From Streptomyces albidoflavus (GTDB lineage: Bacteria; Actinomycetota; Actinomycetes; Streptomycetales; Streptomycetaceae), in the NCBI RefSeq assembly GCF_000719955.1, contig NZ_JOII01000001.1, positions 248,001-312,000 of the forward strand: a stretch of DNA of 64,000 nucleotides, written 5' to 3'. Under the pieces are notes generated by a model. It did not search any database. It saw nothing but the letters and a program-made list of their open reading frames with translations, and was not told where the DNA came from. The position numbers and the translations under genes are program-made. Below are positions 30,061 to 37,725 of the stretch, piece after piece; within the stretch, counting starts at the first letter, position 1; the number at the start of each line of letters is the position of its first letter.

Positions 30061-30711
30061 ATGCCCGAACAGCCCTCCTCCCGCATAGACCTCACCCACA
30101 ACCCGGCCGCGCTCAAGGCCCTCACCCACCCCCTGCGCGTCCGGCTCCTCGGACTGCTGCGGTCGGAGGGCCCGGCCACCGCCAGCGAGCTGGCCGCCAC
30201 CACCGGCGAGACCTCCGCCTCCACCAGCTACCACCTGCGGGTCCTGGCCCGGCACGGCTTCGTCTCCGAGGCCCCGGCCCGCGACGCCCGCGAGCGGCGC
30301 TGGCAGGCCGCGCACACGCTGACCACCTGGGACAACGAGGCGCTGCTCGACCAGCCCGGCGCCGAGGTCTTCCTCGCCACCACCCGCCGCCAGCAGGTGG
30401 ACCACCTCGGGCGCACCCTGGACCGCCACGAGGCCGACCTCGCCGCCGGACGGCTGGACCCCGCCTGGCGCGCCGCCGCCCACCTCGACGACTACGAGGT
30501 GCGCCTGACCCCCGCCTCGGCGGCCGAGCTGGGCCGCGAGTTCACCGCCCGCGCGGCCGAACTGGCCGCCCGGGACGACGCCGGGAACCCCGAGGCCGCC
30601 CGGGTCGTGGTCGTCACGGCCGCGCTCCCGGTGGCCGACCGTCCGGCCCGTGACGCCGAAGCCCCCGAAGCCCCCGACGCCGGACCCGCCCAGGACGGAG
30701 AGACCCCGTGA
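30061..30711 (+). CDS. ArsR-family winged-helix regulator
   Basis: A 216-aa regulator. The winged helix (ALKALTHPLRVRLLGLLRSE, ASELAATTGETSASTSYHLRVLARHGFV) lies in the first 90 residues and is followed by a longer C-terminal region (WDNEALLDQPG, then helical RHEADLAAG) and a Pro/Ala tail. No CxC metal-binding motif is present, so metal sensing is unlikely. Its stop overlaps the MFS start by 4 nt (GTGA), so it forms an operon with the transporter and probably represses both through the palindrome at 30007. Confidence 0.9.
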   Translation: MPEQPSSRIDLTHNPAALKALTHPLRVRLLGLLRSEGPATASELAATTGETSASTSYHLRVLARHGFVSEAPARDARERRWQAAHTLTTWDNEALLDQPGAEVFLATTRRQQVDHLGRTLDRHEADLAAGRLDPAWRAAAHLDDYEVRLTPASAAELGREFTARAAELAARDDAGNPEAARVVVVTAALPVADRPARDAEAPEAPDAGPAQDGETP

Positions 30712-32078
30712 CCGCAGCACCGGCCCCCGCCGACGCGCACATCCTCGACCCGGAGACGGCCCGGCGGCGCTACGTGACTGTCAGCGCCCTGTTCTGGTTC
30801 CCCATCGGCCTCTACGTCCCCTCGCTCGTGCTGATCCTCGGCGAGCGGGGCCTCGCGCTCGCCGCCGTCGCCGCCGTGCTCAGTTCGCAGGGGCTGACCG
30901 TGGCCCTGCTCGAACTGCCCACCGGCGGCCTCAGCGACGTGCTGGGCCGCAGGGCGGTGCTGGCCGCCGGCGGCGTGCTCTCCTTCGCCGGACTGCTGCT
31001 GCTCGCCCTCGGCACCGTTCCCTGGGTGCTCATTACCGGCATCGTCCTCATGGGCGCCCCCCGTGCGCTCGCCTCGGGCCCGGCCGAAGCCTGGTACGTC
31101 GACATGGCGCAGGCCCACTCCGGGCCGGAGGCCGAACTGCGGACCGGTCTGTCACGGGGCAGCTCCGCGATGGGGGCCTCGCTGGCGGTCGCCACGCTGC
31201 TGGGCGGGCTGCTCCCCTGGCTGTTCGCCGGTTCCGGGCTCGCCGAGGCCACCGGCGGGCTGGTCCTGCCGCTCTCGCTGCCGGGGCTGCTCAGCGCGGC
31301 CCTGGTCCTCTGCTACCTCGCCTACGTCCTGCTGCGCCTCCCGGAGCCGCCGCGCGCCCCCAGTACGCTCCGCTCGGTCCTCGGGAGCGTCCCGGGCACC
31401 ATCGCCTCCGGCGTCCGCCTCGCCACCCGCGAGCGCGTCGTCCGCAAGGTCGTGCTCACCACCGCCGCCGTCGGCGCGGCCCTCGGCGCCATCGAGCTGC
31501 TGACCCCGGGCCGGGCCGCCGCGATCACCGGCGCCTCCGAGTCGGGCGCCGTCGTCTACGCCGGGCTCGCCACCGCCGGTTTCGCCAGCTCCTCCCTGGG
31601 CGCCCGGCTCGCCCCGCTCTTGGCCCGCCTCACCGGGGGCAGCGGCCGGGCCGTCCTGACCGCACTGGGCGGGATGGCCTGCGGCCTGGCCCTGCTCGGC
31701 CTCTCGGCGCCGGGCGCGGGCGAGTCCGCCTCCACCCTGGCCGTCGTCACCGGCGTCCTCGGCTACGTCCTGGTCTACCTCTGCCTCGGCGCCGCCGGGC
31801 CCAACGAGAACGACCTGCTCCACCACCGCGTGGCCAGCTCCGCCCGCGCCACCGCGCTCTCCGTGCAGTCCCTCGCGCTCCAGGCGGTGGCCTCCCTCGG
31901 CGGCCTGGTCGCGGGGCTGCTGCCGCTGGGCCCGCTGCCCCTGCTGCTGACGGCGGCCGTGGTGGGTGCGGGTGCCCTCATGTGGGTACGCGCGGTACCG
32001 GACGGACCGCGACCCGGTCATCCGGATGGCGCCGACGCACTCGCGGCGCCTGCCGCCAGCGGCGAACCTGGTCGCTGA
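30708..32078 (+). CDS. Major facilitator superfamily efflux transporter
   Basis: A 456-aa membrane protein with about 12 hydrophobic segments. The conserved MFS loop between TM2 and TM3 reads GGLSDVLGRRAVL. The GTG at 30708 overlaps the arsR stop. The pairing with a local repressor suggests inducible export of a small molecule, perhaps a drug; the substrate is not readable. The soluble C-terminal tail is Pro/Ala-rich. Confidence 0.9.
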   Translation: MTAAPAPADAHILDPETARRRYVTVSALFWFPIGLYVPSLVLILGERGLALAAVAAVLSSQGLTVALLELPTGGLSDVLGRRAVLAAGGVLSFAGLLLLALGTVPWVLITGIVLMGAPRALASGPAEAWYVDMAQAHSGPEAELRTGLSRGSSAMGASLAVATLLGGLLPWLFAGSGLAEATGGLVLPLSLPGLLSAALVLCYLAYVLLRLPEPPRAPSTLRSVLGSVPGTIASGVRLATRERVVRKVVLTTAAVGAALGAIELLTPGRAAAITGASESGAVVYAGLATAGFASSSLGARLAPLLARLTGGSGRAVLTALGGMACGLALLGLSAPGAGESASTLAVVTGVLGYVLVYLCLGAAGPNENDLLHHRVASSARATALSVQSLALQAVASLGGLVAGLLPLGPLPLLLTAAVVGAGALMWVRAVPDGPRPGHPDGADALAAPAASGEPGR

Positions 32079-32108
32079 GCGGTCGGCCGGCCGGGAGAAG
32101 GGCACCAG

Positions 32109-32588
32109 ATGAGCGACAGCGAAGACTTCGACGCCTTCGGCGACGACGTGTACCAGCCGCAGGGCGAGGACACCACGGACGACTCCGGGATCTTCGACGA
32201 GGAAGACAACCTCATGAACACCGGGCTCGACGACCTGCGGGACGAGGGGTACTCACCCCCGGAGAAGCCCCGTGCCGTCGAGCACACCGGGACCACGGCC
32301 GAGGAGGAACGCGAGGGCGAGAGCCTGGACGAGCGCCTCACCGAGGAGGTCCCGGACGTGCAGGTGCCGCCCGGCGACGGCCTCGGCGACACCCTCGACA
32401 CCGACGGCGAGCTGATCGACGACGAGGTCGGCGATCTCCGCGCGGGCCGCCTGGTCGCGCCGGACGAGGGCGCCCACGAGGACGCCGAGAAGGACATAAT
32501 CGCCGAGGACGTGGGCATCGACGGGGCCGCCGCCTCCGCCGAGGAGGCCGCCGTGCACCTCGTCGACGAGGACGCGGACGACCTCTGA
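32109..32588 (+). CDS. Acidic DUF5709-type protein
   Basis: A 159-aa, very acidic protein (many Asp/Glu, few basic residues) without signal peptide or membrane segment. The segments YQPQGEDTTDDSGIFDEEDNL, LDDLRDEGYSPPEKP and ESLDERLTEEVPD fit the actinobacterial DUF5709 family, whose function is unknown. It starts 30 nt after the MFS stop with a GGGAGAAGG ribosome site, so it may be co-transcribed with arsR and the transporter. A strong terminator follows. Confidence 0.85.
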   Translation: MSDSEDFDAFGDDVYQPQGEDTTDDSGIFDEEDNLMNTGLDDLRDEGYSPPEKPRAVEHTGTTAEEEREGESLDERLTEEVPDVQVPPGDGLGDTLDTDGELIDDEVGDLRAGRLVAPDEGAHEDAEKDIIAEDVGIDGAAASAEEAAVHLVDEDADDL

Positions 32589-32643
32589 CACCACCTCCCG
32601 GCAGGCCCCGGCAGCCCGCCGGCGACCGGCTCGTACGCACGCG

Positions 32644-32681
32644 AAGGCCGGGCGTCCCCCGTGACGGGGGCGCCCGGCCTT
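32644..32681. terminator. Bidirectional terminator after the DUF5709 gene
   Basis: AAGGCCGGGCGtCCCCCG pairs with CGGGGGCGCCCGGCCTT (one bulged T) around a 3-nt loop. It lies between convergent genes. Confidence 0.85.
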
Positions 32682-32697
32682 CTCGCGTCCGGCCCGT

Positions 32698-33114
32698 TCA
32701 GCCCTGGTACACGCGGCGGACGAAGGCCGCGAGGTCCTCGTCGGCGAGGTGCTGGGCGAGGTCGGCCTCGCTGATGATGCCGAGGAGGTCGCCGTCCTCC
32801 ACCACCACGACCCGGCGGACCTGGGCGTTGCCCATCGCCTGGAGGACCTCGGTGCTGTGGGCGTCGGGGGTGACGGCGACCGGGGTGTCCTCGACCAGGT
32901 CCTCCAGGGTGGTGCGGTCCGGGGTCTTGCCCGCCGCGAGGGCGCGGACGACCAGGTCGCGGTCGGTCACGATGCCGAGGAGGGCGCCGTCGGCGCTCTT
33001 CACGGGGAGGGCGCCTACGTTGTAGTCCCGCATGACCTGGGCGGCTCGGTCGATCGTCTCCTCCGCCAGGATCGACTGGACGTCGGTGGACATGAGGGTG
33101 CGGGCGTCTGCCAT
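32698..33114 (-). CDS. Two-CBS-domain protein
   Basis: A 138-aa protein made of two CBS modules in tandem (LMSTDVQSILAEETIDRAAQ to LGIVTDRDLVVRAL, then DLVEDTPVAVTPDAHSTEVL to LLGIISEADLAQHL). Such pairs bind adenine nucleotides and act as energy or redox sensors; the partner is unknown. The ATG at 33114 has AAGGAGC upstream. It is monocistronic, convergent with the DUF5709 gene. Confidence 0.9.
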   Translation of the reverse strand: MADARTLMSTDVQSILAEETIDRAAQVMRDYNVGALPVKSADGALLGIVTDRDLVVRALAAGKTPDRTTLEDLVEDTPVAVTPDAHSTEVLQAMGNAQVRRVVVVEDGDLLGIISEADLAQHLADEDLAAFVRRVYQG

Positions 33115-33248
33115 CGGGGCTCCTTGGGTTCCGGGCGGGATGTCCGCTCCGGTCCCAGGGTCACCGGGGGGATCGCCTGCGGCGATCGGGGGCCGCCGAT
33201 CGGGGGACCTTGTCCGATGAGTCCGGGCCGGCCCGGGTCAGGTGGGGT

Positions 33249-33333
33249 GGCCTCAAGCGCCGGCCGGGCTGTCTTTCGGCGGGCGCCGCACGACCGTGCC
33301 GGTCACAGATGGCCTCGAACGCCCGCCGGGCTG
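33249..33333 (+). repeat. Doublet of the 23-bp dispersed intergenic repeat (copies E and F)
   Basis: Copy E (33249-33271) is identical to A/B in reverse complement. Copy F (33311-33333) differs at three positions. They are 39 nt apart, the same spacing as A and B, and the spacer again carries GACCGTGCCGGTCAC (33292-33306). Copy F abuts the stop codon of the next gene. Confidence 0.8.
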
Positions 33334-33609
33334 TCAGAGGACCTCGACCGACTCGAAGTGCCAGCGGTGTACGGCGCGGGTGATCAGCTCGGCCGGGGGC
33401 TCCGGGAGTTCGGGGAGGTCCGGGCCGTGGTCGGGGTGCCACCAGGTGAGGCAGAGGACACGGTCCTGGGGGGCCTGGAAGAGTTCGGTGCGGAGGGGGG
33501 ACGGGGTCGCTTCCGCGAGTTCGGCGGCGCGGGTGCGGGTCCATTCCAGGAGGTCGGCGCCTCGGCCCTGGGTGGCGCGGGCCTCCCACATCAGGGTGTG
33601 GGCGGTCAT
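33334..33609 (-). CDS. Small conserved-type protein coupled to tsaD
   Basis: A 91-aa protein of unknown function ([20 protein letters not shown], ending [11 protein letters not shown]). The pattern of an N-terminal strand, an amphipathic helix ([18 protein letters not shown]) and a Trp-rich second strand ([11 protein letters not shown]) resembles small ferredoxin-like or antibiotic-monooxygenase-like folds; this is only a suggestion. Its ATG overlaps the tsaD stop by 4 nt, so it is translated as the last gene of the tsaB-rimI-tsaD operon. Confidence 0.75.
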   Translation of the reverse strand: MTAHTLMWEARATQGRGADLLEWTRTRAAELAEATPSPLRTELFQAPQDRVLCLTWWHPDHGPDLPELPEPPAELITRAVHRWHFESVEVL

Positions 33610-34742
33610 GAGTAGAGGTTGTCCTTGGCGGTCTCGTGGACGTGGTCGTGGGAGTGGGCGTGGCTGTGCGGGTGGGGGTGGAGGTGGGCGTCACCGGGGA
33701 CGTGGGTCTCGGTGACTGGGAGGGAGGAGTCGGCGGAGAGCTGCCAGTCGGAGGCGGCCCGGTTGCGGGCGACCATCTCGGCGCCGAGGGCGGCGACCAT
33801 GGCGCCGTTGTCGGTGCACAGGCCGGGGCGCGGGACGCGCAGACGGATGCCGGCCCGCTCGCAGCGCTCCTCGGCGAGGGCGCGCAGCCGGGAGTTGGCG
33901 GCGACGCCGCCGCCGATCATCAGGTGGTCGACGCCCTCGTCCTTGCAGGCGCGGACGGCCTTGCGGGTCAGCACGTCGACGACGGCCTCCTGGAAGGAGG
34001 CGGCCACGTCGCGGACCGGGATCTCCTCCCCGGCGGCCCGCTTCGCCTCGATCCAGCGGGCCACGGCCGTCTTCAGCCCGGAGAAGGAAAAGTCGTACGC
34101 GGCGTCGCGCGGCCCGGTCAGGCCGCGCGGGAAGGCGATGGCCTCCGGGTCGCCCTCGCGGGCCAGCCGGTCGATGACGGGCCCGCCGGGGAAGCCCAGC
34201 TGAAGGACCCGGGCGATCTTGTCGAAGGCCTCGCCGGCCGCGTCGTCGATGGTGGCGCCGAGCGGGCGCACGTCGGAGGTGATGTCGGAGGAGAGCAGCA
34301 GCGAGGAGTGGCCGCCGCTGACCAGCAGGGCCATCGTGGGCTCGGGCAGCCGCCCGTGCTCCAGCTGGTCGACGCAGATGTGCGAGGCGAGGTGGTTGAC
34401 GCCGTAGAGGGGCTTGCCCAGCGCGTAGGCGTACGCCTTGGCGGCGGTGACGCCGACCAGGAGGGCGCCGGCGAGGCCGGGTCCGGCGGTGACCGCGATG
34501 CCGTCGAGGTCGCGGGCCTTGACCCCGGCGTCGGTCAGCGCCCGCTCGATGGTGGCGACCATGGCCTCCAGGTGGGCGCGGGAGGCGACCTCGGGGACGA
34601 CCCCGCCGAACCGGGCGTGCTCGTCCACGCTGGAGGCGACCGCGTCGGCGAGGAGCGTCGTGCCGTGCACGATCCCGACGCCGGTCTCGTCGCAGGAGGT
34701 CTCGATGCCGAGGACGAGGGGTTCGTCGCGGTGGTCAGCCAT
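33606..34742 (-). CDS. tsaD: tRNA t6A threonylcarbamoyltransferase subunit TsaD
   Basis: A 378-aa ASKHA-fold protein that, with TsaB and TsaE, transfers threonylcarbamoyl from TC-AMP to A37 of ANN-decoding tRNAs. Key motifs are [12 protein letters not shown], the metal-binding HLASH region ([16 protein letters not shown]), [19 protein letters not shown] and [11 protein letters not shown]. Beyond the normal end the protein carries a His-rich tail ([17 protein letters not shown]) not needed for the fold. The ATG at 34742 overlaps the end of rimI by 8 nt. Confidence 0.96.
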   Translation of the reverse strand: MADHRDEPLVLGIETSCDETGVGIVHGTTLLADAVASSVDEHARFGGVVPEVASRAHLEAMVATIERALTDAGVKARDLDGIAVTAGPGLAGALLVGVTAAKAYAYALGKPLYGVNHLASHICVDQLEHGRLPEPTMALLVSGGHSSLLLSSDITSDVRPLGATIDDAAGEAFDKIARVLQLGFPGGPVIDRLAREGDPEAIAFPRGLTGPRDAAYDFSFSGLKTAVARWIEAKRAAGEEIPVRDVAASFQEAVVDVLTRKAVRACKDEGVDHLMIGGGVAANSRLRALAEERCERAGIRLRVPRPGLCTDNGAMVAALGAEMVARNRAASDWQLSADSSLPVTETHVPGDAHLHPHPHSHAHSHDHVHETAKDNLYS

Positions 34743-35304
34743 GGTGTTCGGTTCCTTGTGCGGGCACGGAGTCGGGGTCGTCCGTGGCGGGGGTGGCGGG
34801 GGCGGCCGGGTTGACCGACGGGTCGCTGAGGCGCATCACGAGGGCGTCGACGTTGCCCGGCTGGTAGTAGCCGCGCCTGAAGCCGATGGGCTCGAAGCCG
34901 AAGCGGGCGTAGAGCGCCTGGGCGCGGGTGTTGTCGACCCGTACCTCCAGCATGACCTCGGTGCAGTCGAAGGCGGTGGCGTGTTCGAGCAGGTCGGTGA
35001 GGAGCCGCGAGCCGAGCCCGCTCCCCCACTGGTCGCGGGCGACGGCGATGGTCTGGACGTCGCCGGTGCCGCCCGCGGTGGCGAGTCCGGCGTAGCCGAC
35101 GAGGCGGTCCCCGGTGTAGGCGGCGACGTAGCGGTGGGTGGCCTCGGGGCCGCGGGCGTGGGCCAGCTCGGACCAGAACATGCCGCGGGACCAGGCGTCG
35201 TCGGGGAACAGCTCCCGTTCCAGGGCGAGCACCGGGTCGATGTCCCACCAGCGCATCTCGCGCAGGACGGGCTGCTCGGGCGGTGCGGTCTCCTGGCTGC
35301 TCAC
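34735..35304 (-). CDS. rimI: Ribosomal-protein S18 alanine N-acetyltransferase RimI
   Basis: A 189-aa GNAT-family enzyme that acetylates the N-terminal alanine of S18. The acetyl-CoA loop is [13 protein letters not shown], followed by [26 protein letters not shown], which is typical of RimI. The GTG at 35304 overlaps the tsaB stop by 4 nt, and the 3' end overlaps tsaD. The Pro/Ala-rich C-terminal extension is low complexity. Confidence 0.94.
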   Translation of the reverse strand: MSSQETAPPEQPVLREMRWWDIDPVLALERELFPDDAWSRGMFWSELAHARGPEATHRYVAAYTGDRLVGYAGLATAGGTGDVQTIAVARDQWGSGLGSRLLTDLLEHATAFDCTEVMLEVRVDNTRAQALYARFGFEPIGFRRGYYQPGNVDALVMRLSDPSVNPAAPATPATDDPDSVPAQGTEHHG

Positions 35305-35963
35305 TTCGGGGTGACCACCTTGTAGTTCTTCGGCACCTGGGCGTCGGGCCGGCGCAGGTAGAGCGGCCGGGGCGGCAGCAGCTCCTCGCCGGCCGCGAGG
35401 CGTTCGGCGGCGACCGAGGCGAGGGCGGCGGCCGAGACGTGCTCGGGGGCGCGGGCGTCGGCGAAGGTCTCCGGGTACAGCAGGGCGCCCGCTCCGACGG
35501 CCGGGAGGCCCGCGACGCGGTCGGCGAGGTCGGCGGGCCGGTCGACGGCGGGCCCGGAGAGCGGCGTGCGGGAGTCGGCGTAGAGGCCCCAGTAGACCTC
35601 CTTGCGGCGGGCGTCGGTGGCGACCACGAAGGGGCCGGCGTCCGGGCCGAGGTCGCTGGCGTAGGCGAGGCCGTCCAGGGTGCAGACCCCGTGGACGGGG
35701 ACGCCGAGGGCGAAGCCGAAGGTGTCGGCGGTCATCAGGCCGACGCGCAGCCCGGTGTACGGGCCCGGGCCGACGCCGACGACGACGCCGGTGACGTCGG
35801 CGAGGGCGAGCCCCGCGCCGGTCAGCAGCTTGTCGACGGCCGGGAGCAGCAGCTCCCCGTGGCGGCGGGCGTCCACCTGGGTGTCGGAGGCGAGGACCCG
35901 CTCGCCGTCGTGCAGGGCGACCGTGACGGCGGGGGTGGCGGTATCCAGAGCGAGCAAGAGCAC
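35301..35963 (-). CDS. tsaB: tRNA t6A biosynthesis protein TsaB
   Basis: A 220-aa ASKHA-like partner that scaffolds the TsaD/TsaE complex. It has LLLALDTATPAVTVAL and the diagnostic GPGPYTGLRVG motif, but not the catalytic metal site. The start is a GTG at 35963 with no ribosome site and a TAGGCT hexamer 6 nt upstream, so the operon mRNA is probably leaderless. It is first in tsaB-rimI-tsaD, with all junctions overlapping. Confidence 0.94.
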   Translation of the reverse strand: MLLLALDTATPAVTVALHDGERVLASDTQVDARRHGELLLPAVDKLLTGAGLALADVTGVVVGVGPGPYTGLRVGLMTADTFGFALGVPVHGVCTLDGLAYASDLGPDAGPFVVATDARRKEVYWGLYADSRTPLSGPAVDRPADLADRVAGLPAVGAGALLYPETFADARAPEHVSAAALASVAAERLAAGEELLPPRPLYLRRPDAQVPKNYKVVTPK

Positions 35964-35969
35964 GCAAAC

Positions 35970-35975
35970 AGCCTA
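35970..35975 (-). promoter_or_regulatory. Candidate leaderless -10 box of tsaB-rimI-tsaD
   Basis: TAGGCT on the minus strand is separated by 6 nt from the tsaB GTG. No recognisable -35. Confidence 0.5.
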
Positions 35976-36090
35976 CGGCGCCCGCGCTGCGAACACCGCC
36001 TGCCCGGGCCCGGCCGGGGCTCCTGCTACGGTCACCGGGTATCCGTATGCGCAGACGCCGTACCCCGGCGCCGTACGAGAGGTGGACCAG

Positions 36091-36648
36091 GTGTCCAGGA
36101 GCAGCTCGGGAGCCGTCGCCGGGCTCACCGCGGCGGCCATCGCCGTGGTCGGTTTCCTCGCCTATCAGGCATCCGCCAGCGTTCCCGACAACCTCGGCAA
36201 GGCCCCCGCCGCCAGTTCCGGGCCGGGCCCGACGGGTTCCGCGAAGCCCTCGGCGAAGCCCCGCCCGGACGCCCTGCCCGAGGAGTCCGGCAGCGGCACC
36301 CGCGTGGTGTACGCGCTGGGCAAGGACCGGGTCTGGCTGGTGGACGCCAAGGACAAGGTCGAGCGGACGTACAAGGTGTCGCCGAGCACGGTCGACCCGG
36401 AGCCGGGAACCTACGCGGTGACCTCCCGGTCGGGGTCCATCACCGGTTCGGACGGCGTCCCGATCGAGCACGTGGTCCGCTTCGCCACCCGCGACGGCGT
36501 CGTCATCGGCTTCTCGGCCGCGGTCAACGGCTCGGTGCCCGAGCTGGACCCGACCCAGCGCACCGGCGGGGTCCGCGAGACCCGTGAGGACGGCAAGGCC
36601 ATGTGGGTCTTCGCCACCGTCGGCACCAAGGTCGTCGTCCTGCCCTGA
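36091..36648 (+). CDS. Membrane-anchored protein resembling a degenerate L,D-transpeptidase (YkuD)
   Basis: A 185-aa protein with an N-terminal hydrophobic anchor (AGLTAAAIAVVGFLAYQ), a Pro/Ala/Lys linker, and one domain from about residue 68. The domain order recalls YkuD: VWLVDAKDKVERTYKV, then GTYAVTSRSGS, IEHVVRF (histidine region), and TGGVRETREDGKAMW...VGTKVVV at the end. In active enzymes the last motif is S-H-G-C-I/V-R. Here Gly160 replaces the nucleophilic Cys, so cross-linking activity is not expected. The GTG at 36091 has GAGAGG upstream. The YkuD link is my inference. Confidence 0.75.
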   Translation: MSRSSSGAVAGLTAAAIAVVGFLAYQASASVPDNLGKAPAASSGPGPTGSAKPSAKPRPDALPEESGSGTRVVYALGKDRVWLVDAKDKVERTYKVSPSTVDPEPGTYAVTSRSGSITGSDGVPIEHVVRFATRDGVVIGFSAAVNGSVPELDPTQRTGGVRETREDGKAMWVFATVGTKVVVLP

Positions 36649-36664
36649 CCTCCCCTCGCACGCG

Positions 36665-36702
36665 ACAGCGCCCCGGCGGCCGAGAGGCTGCCGGGGCGCT
36701 GT
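36665..36702. terminator. Bidirectional terminator between convergent genes
   Basis: ACAGCGCCCCGGCgGC and GCtGCCGGGGCGCTGT form a 16-bp stem with one wobble pair and a 6-nt loop, between the YkuD-like gene and the 69-aa gene. Confidence 0.88.
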
Positions 36703-36722
36703 GCCGTACGGGTCCAGGCCGG

Positions 36723-36932
36723 TCAGGCCGCGCGGGGCGTCGGGAGTTCCGGGGGTGTGGAGACGGCGGAGGCGGCGGCGCAGGACTGGAGCAGGGCGCT
36801 CATCGAGACGGCGCCCTTCTTCTCCTGCCCGGCCTCGGCCGCCGCGTCGTCGGGAATCCCGGCGAGTGCCCCGTGCGACGGAACCTCGGGCACGGCCTGG
36901 ACGGCGGGCGTGTCGGATGCGGACGTCGTCAT
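36723..36932 (-). CDS. Small 69-aa protein with a candidate iron-box promoter
   Basis: A 69-residue product (MTTSASDTPAVQAVPEVP..., ending ELPTPRAA) with no signal peptide. It has a central acidic stretch (IPDDAAAEAGQEKKG) and a short hydrophobic segment with one cysteine (SMSALLQSCAAASAV). The ribosome site AGGAGG is perfect at 9-nt spacing from the ATG at 36932, and the gene lies between a strong terminator and a near-consensus iron box, so it is very probably expressed. I do not recognise a family. It could be a regulator, a membrane microprotein or a peptide precursor; none is shown. Confidence 0.72.
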   Translation of the reverse strand: MTTSASDTPAVQAVPEVPSHGALAGIPDDAAAEAGQEKKGAVSMSALLQSCAAASAVSTPPELPTPRAA

Positions 36933-36969
36933 CAGGGTGCCTCCTGCGATCAGGGGGAAGGCGTACGGA

Positions 36970-36988
36970 GCAGGTAAGGCAGACCTAA
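36970..36988. promoter_or_regulatory. Candidate iron box (DmdR/IdeR type)
   Basis: The 19-bp site GCAGGTAAGGCAGACCTAA matches 14 of 19 positions of the DmdR/IdeR consensus TTAGGTTAGGCTAACCTAA. It lies 38-56 bp upstream of the 69-aa gene start, where a repressor would act. Confidence 0.55.
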
Positions 36989-37128
36989 CCTGTACTCCCC
37001 GACCATGGGAACACGGCCGGTACCCCCCGCGCAACATCTTCCCGACAGCGCGTCGGAAAACACCCGCGTGCGGGAGCCCGGCCCGAACACCCGCTCCCAC
37101 CTGCCCGCTTGATCGAACCGGGCGCCGC

Positions 37129-37725
37129 TCAGCCCTCCCGCCCGTACGCCCCTTCGTCCCCGTTCCCGTCCTCGCCCGCCCGCAGCCCGTCCAGCGCGCC
37201 GCCGGCCCAGCGCCCGCCGACGCCGCCGACCGTGACCAGACGCACATCGTCCACGTCCGCGTCGGCCACCCCGGCGGGCAGCTCGTCGCCGGTGGCGCGG
37301 TCGATGCGGACGTGCAGCCGGTCGGCGGAGAGCTCCTCGACCTTGCCGTCGCCCCACTCCACGACCACCACGGAGTCGGACAGCGAGACGTCGAGGTCCA
37401 GGTCCTCCATCTCGTCGAGCCCGCCGCCCAGCCGGTACGCGTCGACGTGGACCAGCGCGGGCCCGCCGGTGAGCGAGGGGTGGACGCGGGCGATGACGAA
37501 GGTCGGCGAGGTGACGGCCCCGCGGACGCCGAGCCCTTCGCCCAGCCCCCGGGTCAGCGTGGTCTTGCCCGCGCCCAGTTCGCCGCTGAGCAGGACCAGG
37601 TCGCCGGGGCGCAGGACGCCCGCCAGGCGGAGGCCGAGCCGCCGCATGGCCTCGGGCGAGTCGACGGTGAGGCGGAGGGCGTCAGGGCCGCTCACGGGGG
37701 CGGTCCGGGTGTGCGGTGTTTCCAT
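37129..37725 (-). CDS. tsaE: tRNA t6A biosynthesis ATPase TsaE
   Basis: A 198-aa P-loop protein with the Walker A motif SGELGAGKTT, HVDAYRLGG and the VVEWGDGKVEEL motif. It hydrolyses ATP to reset the TsaBD complex in t6A synthesis. The C-terminus is longer than minimal TsaE and low in complexity. The ATG at 37725 was chosen over a TTG nine bases upstream. The start overlaps the 3' end of the hydrolase gene by 44 nt, so alr, hydrolase and tsaE form one transcript. Confidence 0.95.
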   Translation of the reverse strand: METPHTRTAPVSGPDALRLTVDSPEAMRRLGLRLAGVLRPGDLVLLSGELGAGKTTLTRGLGEGLGVRGAVTSPTFVIARVHPSLTGGPALVHVDAYRLGGGLDEMEDLDLDVSLSDSVVVVEWGDGKVEELSADRLHVRIDRATGDELPAGVADADVDDVRLVTVGGVGGRWAGGALDGLRAGEDGNGDEGAYGREG

